Assembly (NCBI RefSeq): GCF_017308975.1
Contig: NZ_JADWPD010000040.1
Location: forward strand, 1 to 64,000
DNA from: Amycolatopsis sp. MtRt-6
GTDB lineage: Bacteria; Actinomycetota; Actinomycetes; Mycobacteriales; Pseudonocardiaceae
Direction of reading: 5' to 3'
Length of the DNA: 64,000 nucleotides
Under the pieces are notes generated by a model. The model saw only the letters and a program-made list of their open reading frames with translations. It was not told where the DNA came from and searched no databases. The position numbers and the translations under genes were made by a program. Of the stretch, positions 58,113 to 64,000 are shown one piece after another (positions within the stretch are counted from its first letter, which is position 1; every line of letters begins with the position of its first letter).

Positions 58113-58925
58113 TCAGGCCACGTATCGCTCGAACGCCGTAACGGTCTCGGCGAGCACGTCCGCCCCGGGCCGGGCCCACAGGTCCGCGTTGAACACCTCG
58201 ACCTCGATCGGCCCGGCATACCCCGCCGCCTCGACGGCCGCGCGCAGGTGGCGGTGGTCGATCGGGCCGTCGCCGGGCAGGGCGCGGCCCAGCAGCGGGT
58301 CCGGCAGCGGCACCAGGACGTCGCACACGTGGAACCCGGCGATCCGGCCGGCGGCCGCGGCGATCGACTCCTCGATCCGCGGGTCCCACCAGACGTGGAA
58401 CTCGTCGACGATCACCCCGACCTGCTCGGCCGGATGTGCCACCGCGATCGCCAGCGCCTGGTCCACAGTGGACAGCACCGACCGCTCCGCGCACTGCATC
58501 GGGTGCAGCGGCTCCAGGCCGAGCCGGACCCCGCGCTCCCCGGCGTACGGCGCGAGCTCGCCGACCGCGTCGGCGACCCGCTGCCGGGACGCGGCCAGGT
58601 CGTTGCCCGCGATCCCGCCCACGACCAGCACGAGCACGTCGGCGCCGAGCGCGGCGGCTTCGTCGATCGCCTCGCGGGTCTGCGCCACACCGTCCACAGG
58701 GGACCCTTCCGGTGTCACGCCGGTGAAGAACCCACCGCGGCACAACGACGAAACCCGCACACCGTGCTCCTTGAGCAGCCGCGCGGCCTCGTCGACGCCG
58801 GTTTCGGCGACCTTGTCCCGCCACAGCCCGATCCAGCCGACGCCAGCCTCGGCGCAGCCGGCCACCGCCTCGGGCAGCGTCCAGGACTTCGTGGTGATCT
58901 GGTTGAGGCTCAGCCGGGGATCCAT
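58113..58925 (-). CDS. Sugar phosphate isomerase/epimerase (xylose isomerase-like TIM barrel)
   Basis: A 270-residue AP-endonuclease-2-type TIM barrel. LSLNQITTKSWTLPEAVAGCAEAGVGWIGLW is the typical first strand-helix; Glu in LGLEPLHPMQC, Asp-Glu-Phe-His in VGVIVDEFHVWWDPRI, His in IAGFHVCDVLVP and Glu in IEVEVFNADLW are the expected metal ligands. Probably isomerises or epimerises a sugar or cyclitol derivative. Overlaps the DUF993 gene by one base (TGATG). Confidence 0.88.
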   Translation of the reverse strand: MDPRLSLNQITTKSWTLPEAVAGCAEAGVGWIGLWRDKVAETGVDEAARLLKEHGVRVSSLCRGGFFTGVTPEGSPVDGVAQTREAIDEAAALGADVLVLVVGGIAGNDLAASRQRVADAVGELAPYAGERGVRLGLEPLHPMQCAERSVLSTVDQALAIAVAHPAEQVGVIVDEFHVWWDPRIEESIAAAAGRIAGFHVCDVLVPLPDPLLGRALPGDGPIDHRHLRAAVEAAGYAGPIEVEVFNADLWARPGADVLAETVTAFERYVA

Positions 58926-60058
58926 CACACGACCCCCGCGACCTGCAGCAGCGGCCGCATCCGGGCCTCGGCCAGGTCGGGGTCGGCCAGGACGCCGGCC
59001 TCGTCGGCGAGCCGCAGCAGCGTCGCCAGGTGGGTGATGGTGCGTGCGGACTCCTGCCCGGCGATCATCCGGAAGTGGTCCTGGTGGCCGTTGAGGTGCG
59101 CCAGGAACACGACACCCGTCTTGTAGTGCCGGGTCGGCGCGCGGAAGATCTCGCGGGACAGCGGCACGGTCGGGTCGAGCAGGGCACGGAACCCGGCCCG
59201 GTCGCCGTCGTCCAGGCAACGCAGCGCGGCCCCGGCGATCGGAGCGAGCGGGTCGAAGATGCCGAGCAGGGCTTCGCTGTGCCCTTCGGTGTCCCCGGCG
59301 ATCAGCTCGGGGTAGTTGAAGTCGTCGCCGGTGTAGCAGGCGACGCCGTCCGGGAGCGCCCGCCGGAACTCGATCTCGACCTCGGCGTCGAGCACCGAGA
59401 CCTTCACCCCGGCGATCGTGGCGGCGTGCTCGGTGCAGAGCGCCGCCAGCTCGCGGGCGGCGGCGCGGACGTCGGCGTGGCCCCAGTAGCCGGCCAGCGC
59501 CGGGTCGAACTGCTCGCCCAGCCAGTGCAGCAGGACCGGACCGCCCTCCTCGGACAGCAGCTTCCCGTACGCCGCGTGGTAGTCGTCCGGGCCCGTCGCC
59601 GCCGCGGCGAGCGCGCGGCTGGCCATGACGACCGGGACCGCGCCCGCGCCGGCGACCAGGGCGAGCTGCTCGCGCCAGGCGTCCACAATGGACGTGATGG
59701 TGGCCGGTCCGGGCGGCAGCTGGTCGGTGCCGACCCCGGCGCACCAGCGCCGCCCGGCCGCGGCCGCGCCGGTGCGGGTTACCAGGTCCTGTGTCGTCGC
59801 CCAGTCGAGGCCCATGCCGCGCTGCGCGGTGTCCATCGCCTCCGCGACGCCCAGCCCGCACGACCAGAGGTGCTCGCGGAACGCCAGTGTCGTGTCCCAG
59901 TCCACGGCGTAGGGCTCGTCGGCCAGCGCGTCCGCGACGACGTGCGCGGCGGCGTAGGCGATGCGCGCCGACGGTGGCGCCGGCGGGGGTGCGGGGGGCC
60001 GGGAACCGGACGGTGACCAGTTCAGCAGCTCGCCGCCGGGGGCCGGGAGCACGAGCAT
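58925..60058 (-). CDS. DUF993 family (dihydrodipicolinate synthase-like) protein
   Basis: A 377-residue protein of the DUF993 family, distantly related to DHDPS/aldolase TIM barrels. Blocks such as AVDWDTTLAFREHLWSCGLGVAEAMDTAQRGMGLDW (in part), GVGTDQL, GPVLLHWLGEQFDPALAGYWG and HYKTGVVFLAHLNGHQDHF typify it. No characterised member is known to me; co-occurrence with sugar isomerases and LacI regulators suggests a keto-sugar lyase or related role. A Pro-rich segment follows the first 18 residues. GGAGGT precedes the ATG and a LacI-type operator lies 21 bp upstream. Confidence 0.8.
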   Translation of the reverse strand: MLVLPAPGGELLNWSPSGSRPPAPPPAPPSARIAYAAAHVVADALADEPYAVDWDTTLAFREHLWSCGLGVAEAMDTAQRGMGLDWATTQDLVTRTGAAAAGRRWCAGVGTDQLPPGPATITSIVDAWREQLALVAGAGAVPVVMASRALAAAATGPDDYHAAYGKLLSEEGGPVLLHWLGEQFDPALAGYWGHADVRAAARELAALCTEHAATIAGVKVSVLDAEVEIEFRRALPDGVACYTGDDFNYPELIAGDTEGHSEALLGIFDPLAPIAGAALRCLDDGDRAGFRALLDPTVPLSREIFRAPTRHYKTGVVFLAHLNGHQDHFRMIAGQESARTITHLATLLRLADEAGVLADPDLAEARMRPLLQVAGVV

Positions 60059-60078
60059 CGAGGACCTCCGGAAGGGGA

Positions 60079-60092
60079 AGAAAGCGCTTTCT
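60079..60092. promoter_or_regulatory. LacI-family operator
   Basis: AGAAAGCGCTTTCT, a perfect 14-base palindrome with the central CG pair typical of LacI/PurR-family sites, between the LacI-type gene (ends 60140) and the DUF993 start (60058). Confidence 0.8.
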
Positions 60093-60139
60093 CAACCCAC
60101 GGTAGGGCCTGTGCCGCGCCCGCGGCAAGGCCCGGTGGG

Positions 60140-61180
60140 TCAGCGCTTGGGGCGGCCGGTGCTTTCGCGCAGGACGACCTCCCCGGACAGCCGGACCGTC
60201 CGCGGCCGGGCGCCCGCGGAGCCCTTGATCGCCAGGTCCATCGCGCGTTCGCCGAGTTCCTCCAGCGGCAGCCGCACCGTGGTCAGCGCCGGGGCCAGGT
60301 CGCGGACGACCGGGATGTCGTCGAACCCGGCCACCGAGATGTCGCCGGGCACGGACAGGCCTTCCTCGCGCAACGCCGTCAGCGCGCCGATCGCCATCAC
60401 GTCGGTGACGGCGAACAGGCAGGTCGGCAGCTTGCGCTTGCGGCCGGCGATCAGCCGCTTCGTCGCCTCGTACCCGCCGTCGCGGCTGAACGCGGCCTCG
60501 ACGACGTCGTCTTCGCGCAGCTCGATGCCGTGCGCGGCCAGCTCGCCGGAGAACCCGGCCAGCCGGTCGATCACGGTGCTCAGCCGCCGCGGCCCGGCCA
60601 GCACGGCGAACCGCTTGTGGCCGAGGCCGACCAGTTCCTTCGCCAGCGCCGCGGCGCCGCCCTTGTTGTCCGGCTGCACGGTGTCGATCTTGAGCCCGCG
60701 GTGCCTGCTGACCGCCGCGACCTGGCCGCCGCCGCGGCGGTAGGGCTCCAGCTCGGCGGCCATCGCGCGTTCCCACGCCCGGTCTTCGAACGCCGAGCCG
60801 ATCAGCAGGATGGCCGCGGCCCGCTGGGCGCGCAGCGTCGAGACGTACGCGACTTCGCGGTCGGGGTCGCGGAACGTGCCGGCCAGCATGACGAGCAGCC
60901 CGTTGTCGGTCGCCACCCGCATCACCCCGCCCGCGATGGCCGCGAAGTACGGGTCGCTGACGTCGTGGCAGATCACGCCGACCGTGCGGTGGGTGCCGCC
61001 GGCGAGGGCCTGGGCGTGCGCGTTGGGGGCGTAGGCCAGCTCGGCCGCGGCGGCGGACACCCGCTCCCGCAGGTCGGCGCGGACGGAGGCGGTGCCGTTG
61101 AGCACCCGCGACGCCGTCGCGAGCGAGACGTTCGCGCTGCGTGCCACGTCTTCGAGTGTCACGTGCGGCCGGGCCTTCAT
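60140..61180 (-). CDS. LacI-family transcriptional regulator
   Basis: A 346-residue LacI/GalR-type repressor. The DNA-binding head is at residues 8-55 (VTLEDVARSANVSLATASRVLNG), with the hinge helix and then a periplasmic-binding-protein-like effector domain (RTVGVICHDVSDPYFAAIAGG, CLFAVTDVMAIGALTALREEGLSVPGDISVAGFDD in parts). The gene lies upstream of the DUF993/isomerase operon in the same direction, and the palindrome at 60079-60092 is its expected target. GGAGGA precedes the ATG at 61180. Confidence 0.92.
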   Translation of the reverse strand: MKARPHVTLEDVARSANVSLATASRVLNGTASVRADLRERVSAAAAELAYAPNAHAQALAGGTHRTVGVICHDVSDPYFAAIAGGVMRVATDNGLLVMLAGTFRDPDREVAYVSTLRAQRAAAILLIGSAFEDRAWERAMAAELEPYRRGGGQVAAVSRHRGLKIDTVQPDNKGGAAALAKELVGLGHKRFAVLAGPRRLSTVIDRLAGFSGELAAHGIELREDDVVEAAFSRDGGYEATKRLIAGRKRKLPTCLFAVTDVMAIGALTALREEGLSVPGDISVAGFDDIPVVRDLAPALTTVRLPLEELGERAMDLAIKGSAGARPRTVRLSGEVVLRESTGRPKR

Positions 61181-61396
61181 GGCTGGCTCCTCCAAGATCG
61201 GTCTCGAGTGTCTCGGCGTGCTCGGTCGGTGCAATCTACTGGGCGGAGGGTGTGTCGCGAGAAGCCGCTGCTCGGGGGACCTCCCCCGAACGAGTGAAAA
61301 CCGCCGGGAAGATCGCGTGCGGCAGGTGTGTTGCACACCAGGAGAACTCCCCAGTGGTGAGCCCGCCACTGCCGATCGACGCGAAAGGAACCACGC

Positions 61397-61801
61397 ATGC
61401 TGTTCGGTGACGAGCACGTCCGCCGTTACGAGGAGACCGACGGCGAGGTCGGCCACGACTGGCAGGAAGGCGTCCCGACACTGGTCTTGACCACCAAGGG
61501 CCGCAAGACGGGCCAGGAGCGCAAGTTCGCGCTGATCTACCAGGAGGTCGACGGCAACGCGGTGATCGTGGCCTCCAAGGGCGGCGCGCCGAACCACCCC
61601 GGCTGGTACTTCAACCTGGTCGAGCACCCCGAGGTCGGCGTCCAGATCAAGGCGGACAAGTTCAAGGCCCGCGCGCGCACGACCTCCGGCGAGGAGCGCG
61701 CGAAGCTGTGGGACAAGCTCGCCGCCGTCTGGCCGGACTACAACGAATACGCCAAGAAGACCGACCGCGAAATCCCCGTCGTGGTGCTCGAGCGGCTCTG
61801 A
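61397..61801 (+). CDS. Deazaflavin (F420)-dependent nitroreductase-family protein
   Basis: A 134-residue split-barrel protein of the Ddn/FDOR-A family, which binds cofactor F420. TLVLTTKGRKTGQERKFALIY (in part; the GRKTG loop contacts F420 phosphate), VIVASKGGAPNHPGWYFNLVEHPEVGVQI and WPDYNEYAKKTDREIPVVVLERL (in parts) match it closely. Mycobacterial members reduce quinones or nitro-compounds. AAAGGA lies ten bases before the ATG. Confidence 0.92.
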   Translation: MLFGDEHVRRYEETDGEVGHDWQEGVPTLVLTTKGRKTGQERKFALIYQEVDGNAVIVASKGGAPNHPGWYFNLVEHPEVGVQIKADKFKARARTTSGEERAKLWDKLAAVWPDYNEYAKKTDREIPVVVLERL

Positions 61802-61868
61802 AGTTTTGCTGTGATCTGCGCCGCGTTCGGCGCGGGCGCGGGCCGATCCGGGTGGTCGTGGGCTACGA

Positions 61869-62642
61869 ATGACACTCATGACCGACCGCTGGACCGCGCT
61901 GGACCTCGAGGGTGAGCTGCTCACCCGACGCCAGATGATCGCCTACGGCCGGCGCTTCGCCCGCGCCGGCCGTGGCGCCTGGTACAGCGTCGCCATCGAG
62001 GTGGTCTGGCAGTTCCTCGTCCAGACCACCCGGTTCCGGGTGCGGGGCTCGCACCACATCCCGAAGTCCGGCGGTGTGCTGGTGGCGTCGAACCACCTGT
62101 CGTTCGCCGACCCGACGACGTTGACGGCGTTCTGCCTCGCCGCCGGCCGCGTGCCGCGCTACCTGGCGAAGGCGTCGCTCTGGAAGCTGCCGGTGGTCGG
62201 TCGCGTGATGCGCTCGGGACGGCACATCCCGGTCTACCGCGGCGCGGCGACGGCCGCGGAGGCCTACCGCGACCTGGTGGCGTCCGTGCGGGCCGGCGAG
62301 TGCGTCGCGATCTTCCCGGAAGGCACGTTCTCGAACGACCCGGACGGCTGGCCGATGCGCGGCAAGACCGGCGTGGTGCGGGCGGCGCTGGAGACCGGGG
62401 CGCCGGTGATCCCGGTGGCCAACTGGGGGACTCACCACCTGCTGCCGTCGACGGCGAAGTTCCCGCACGCGCTGCCGCGCAAGACGGTGGAGCTGGTCGC
62501 CGGGCCGCCGGTCGACCTGTCGGACCTCGCCGGCCGCGAGCTGACCCGCGCGGTGCTGGAGGAGGCGACGGCGCGGATCATGGCCGCGATCACCGAGCTG
62601 CTGGTGTCGATCCGCGGCGAGCGGCCGTCGGTGGCTGCCTGA
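61869..62642 (+). CDS. 1-acyl-sn-glycerol-3-phosphate acyltransferase (PlsC-like)
   Basis: A membrane-associated lysophospholipid acyltransferase of 257 residues (254 if the in-frame ATG at 61878 is used). The catalytic NHxxxxD is ASNHLSFADPTT (about residue 77) and the substrate motif FPEGTFSNDP follows at about residue 153. One hydrophobic N-terminal helix (GAWYSVAIEVVWQFLV). Produces phosphatidic acid or acylates a related lipid. There is no ribosome binding site, so a leaderless start at either ATG is likely. Confidence 0.9.
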   Translation: MTLMTDRWTALDLEGELLTRRQMIAYGRRFARAGRGAWYSVAIEVVWQFLVQTTRFRVRGSHHIPKSGGVLVASNHLSFADPTTLTAFCLAAGRVPRYLAKASLWKLPVVGRVMRSGRHIPVYRGAATAAEAYRDLVASVRAGECVAIFPEGTFSNDPDGWPMRGKTGVVRAALETGAPVIPVANWGTHHLLPSTAKFPHALPRKTVELVAGPPVDLSDLAGRELTRAVLEEATARIMAAITELLVSIRGERPSVAA

Positions 62643-62673
62643 GATTGTCGGTGGTGGGTGAGAACCTGCCGGC

Positions 62674-63537
62674 ATGACGATTTCCGGGTTCTCCTACCAG
62701 CGGATCCCCGTCGGGCACGTGCGCCTCGGCGTCGCCCAGGGCGGCGCCGGGCCGCCGGTCGTGCTGCTGCACGGGTTTCCGCAGACCCACCTCGCCTGGC
62801 GGGAGGTGGCGGTGCGGCTCGCGCGCGACCACCGGGTGATCTGCCCCGACCTGCGTGGCTACGGCGGCAGCGACAAACCACCGGGCGACTATTCGAAGCG
62901 GCGGCTGGCGGCGGACGTCGTGGCGCTGGCCCGCGCGCTGGGCCATGACCGGTTCGCCCTGGCCGGCCACGACCGGGGCGCGCTGGTGGCGTTCCGGGCG
63001 GCGCTCGACCACCCGTCGGCGGTCAGTCACCTGGCGGTGCTGGATGTCATCCCGGCGGTCGACCTGTGGGAGTCGCTCACGGGAACGGCCGGGGTGTTCG
63101 CGTTCCACCTGTTCCTGCTGGCGCACCCGCCGCCGCTGCCGGAGCGGATGCTGGCGGCGGCGCCCGCGGAGTTCTTCGGGCACTTCCTGGCCGGCTGGGT
63201 GCGCGATCCGGCGGCGATCCCGCCGACGGTCCGCTCGGCATACCTGGCGGCGGCTTCGACGCCGGAGGCGATCGCGGCGGTCTGCGCGGACTACCGCGCG
63301 AGCGCCACGGTGGACGCGGAGCACGACGCGGCCGACCGCGCGGCGGGGCGCCGGCTGACGATGCCGGTGGCGGCGCTGTGGCAGCGGCCGGATGGTGAGC
63401 TGCCCTTCGACCCGGCGGCGGTATGGGGTTCGTGGGCGCCGGACCTGCGGACGCGCGTGCTCGACTGCGGGCACTTCCTGCCCGAGGAACGGCCGGGGGA
63501 GGTGGTCGAGGCGCTGCGCGAGCTGGTTGCGGCGTGA
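62674..63537 (+). CDS. Alpha/beta hydrolase with Asp nucleophile (haloacetate dehalogenase / epoxide hydrolase type)
   Basis: A 287-residue alpha/beta hydrolase. HGFPQTHLAWREVA is the oxyanion HGxP segment, DLRGYGGSDKP is typical, and the nucleophile elbow reads LAGHDRGALVAFR with Asp instead of Ser (about residue 105), as in fluoroacetate dehalogenases, haloalkane dehalogenases and epoxide hydrolases. The His of the triad is in LDCGHFLPEERP. The sequence VSHLAVLDVIP also recalls fluoroacetate dehalogenase. Substrate cannot be fixed. ATG at 62674. Confidence 0.88.
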   Translation: MTISGFSYQRIPVGHVRLGVAQGGAGPPVVLLHGFPQTHLAWREVAVRLARDHRVICPDLRGYGGSDKPPGDYSKRRLAADVVALARALGHDRFALAGHDRGALVAFRAALDHPSAVSHLAVLDVIPAVDLWESLTGTAGVFAFHLFLLAHPPPLPERMLAAAPAEFFGHFLAGWVRDPAAIPPTVRSAYLAAASTPEAIAAVCADYRASATVDAEHDAADRAAGRRLTMPVAALWQRPDGELPFDPAAVWGSWAPDLRTRVLDCGHFLPEERPGEVVEALRELVAA

Positions 63538-63573
63538 GGCCCGGGTCACCCCGCCGAGCCCTGCCCGGAAGGG

Positions 63574-63579
63574 TAGTTT
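63574..63579 (+). promoter_or_regulatory. Putative leaderless -10 box of the dihydrolipoyl dehydrogenase gene
   Basis: TAGTTT ends six bases before ATG 63586, with GAGG too close to the start to act as a normal Shine-Dalgarno site. Confidence 0.4.
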
Positions 63580-63585
63580 CGAGGC

Positions 63586-64000
63586 ATGAGTGCACAACAC
63601 TTTGATGTCGTCGTGCTGGGGGCCGGGGTGGGCGGCTACGTCGCGGCGATCCGCGCGTCGCAGCTGGGGCTGAGCGCCGCCGTGGTCGAGGAGAAGTACT
63701 GGGGTGGCGTCTGCCTGAACGTCGGGTGCATCCCGTCGAAGGCGCTGCTGCGCAACGCCGAACTGGCGCACGTCGTCACGCAGGAGGCGAAGGCGTTCGG
63801 CATCTCCTCCGACAGCCCGATCCGCGTCGACTACACGGCCGCGTACGAGCGCAGCCGGAAGGTCGCCGACGGGCGCGTCAAGGGCGTGCACTTCCTCATG
63901 AAGAAGAACAAGATCACCGAGTTCGACGGGCACGGCACGTTCGTCGACGACCACACCCTGGAGGTCAACGGCGAGCGGATCACGTTCGGCCACTGCGTCA
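63586..64000 (+). CDS. lpdA: Dihydrolipoyl dehydrogenase (partial, runs off the window)
   Basis: The first 138 residues of a flavoprotein disulfide reductase: FAD motif VVVLGAGVGGYVAAIRASQLG (residues about 8-28, quoted in part) and the redox-active disulfide GGVCLNVGCIPSKALL (Cys at about 45 and 50), which distinguishes the lipoamide/glutathione/mercuric reductase group. FLMKKNKITEFDGHGTFVDDHTL fits actinobacterial Lpd, the E3 component of 2-oxoacid dehydrogenase complexes. The rest lies beyond base 64000. Confidence 0.92.
   Translation, partial: MSAQHFDVVVLGAGVGGYVAAIRASQLGLSAAVVEEKYWGGVCLNVGCIPSKALLRNAELAHVVTQEAKAFGISSDSPIRVDYTAAYERSRKVADGRVKGVHFLMKKNKITEFDGHGTFVDDHTLEVNGERITFGHCV

Noticed and set aside
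61325..61339. GGTGTG-TTG-CACACC dyad before the deazaflavin reductase gene
   Set aside because: Short arms, no adjacent regulator gene on that strand and no second copy; not enough to call an operator.
61818..61833. Weak hairpin GCGCCG-CGTT-CGGCGC after the deazaflavin reductase gene
   Set aside because: Only a 6-bp stem; in DNA of this GC content such stems are frequent by chance, so it is not listed as a terminator.

Overview
The window is high-GC, densely coded DNA with many GTG starts, 4-bp ATGA/GTGA gene overlaps and several start codons sitting 6 to 8 bases after a TANNNT -10 box. With a GH46 chitosanase, valine dehydrogenase, a DUF222/HNH protein, a DUF5302 protein, F420-type enzymes and many TetR/LuxR/LacI/IclR/PaaX regulators, this points to an actinomycete chromosome, most likely Pseudonocardiaceae and plausibly Amycolatopsis. 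No tRNA, rRNA, CRISPR array, intact insertion sequence or prophage is visible.

Layout. 0-5.3 kb: secreted chitosanase, a TetR regulator divergent from a Baeyer-Villiger-type monooxygenase plus SDR pair, and an enoyl-reductase-like protein. 5.4-16.4 kb: FMN alpha-hydroxy-acid oxidase, a small membrane protein, HrpA helicase, a secreted BNR-repeat protein, a PolA-like polymerase and a fatty-acid CoA ligase. 16.4-26.2 kb: an NTF2-like protein divergent from a 979-residue LuxR/NB-ARC regulator, an XRE-type protein, a five-gene operon (SDR, APH-like kinase, histidine phosphatase, SMP-30, VOC) and a DUF222/HNH protein. 26.4-33.0 kb: a divergent catabolic locus. PaaX-type regulator, tryptophan 2,3-dioxygenase and kynureninase run rightward; a creatininase-family hydrolase, a benzoate/aminobenzoate-type CoA ligase, an SDR and an atypical enoyl-CoA hydratase-like protein run leftward. 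It reads as tryptophan to kynurenine to anthranilate to an aryl-CoA, with the creatininase-like protein a candidate for the otherwise missing formamidase.

33.2-43.2 kb: valine dehydrogenase, a serine hydrolase of beta-lactamase fold, LysR divergent from a Tat-exported MBL-fold protein, a GT87 mannosyltransferase, a NarL-type two-component system, DUF5302, and a double-HxlR regulator divergent from a carotenoid oxygenase. 43.5-44.4 kb: a decayed luciferase-like (F420) monooxygenase gene carrying a 25-bp direct repeat. 44.4-49.5 kb: PPOX protein, SGNH hydrolase, PucR regulator, membrane protein, alpha/beta hydrolase and TetR. 49.6-54.2 kb: a lysine-catabolic operon (permease, DavA-like amidase, DavB-like lysine 2-monooxygenase, TetR) with a near-perfect 20-bp palindrome upstream. 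54.4-64.0 kb: SCO6745-family protein, OmpR-type two-component system, IclR, a LacI-controlled isomerase/DUF993 operon, a deazaflavin reductase, an acyltransferase, an Asp-nucleophile alpha/beta hydrolase, and dihydrolipoyl dehydrogenase cut by the window end.

The most unusual non-coding signal is a family of imperfect 21-bp tandem repeats (core TGATTGGGCGG) in three separate intergenic regions (12.8, 47.2 and 55.2 kb), all three between the 3' ends of convergent genes; in one case the repeat has become the C-terminal coding sequence of a membrane protein. A second recurrent element is a set of hairpins sharing a GAAGGCC arm at gene ends (0.05, 6.9, 40.2 kb).
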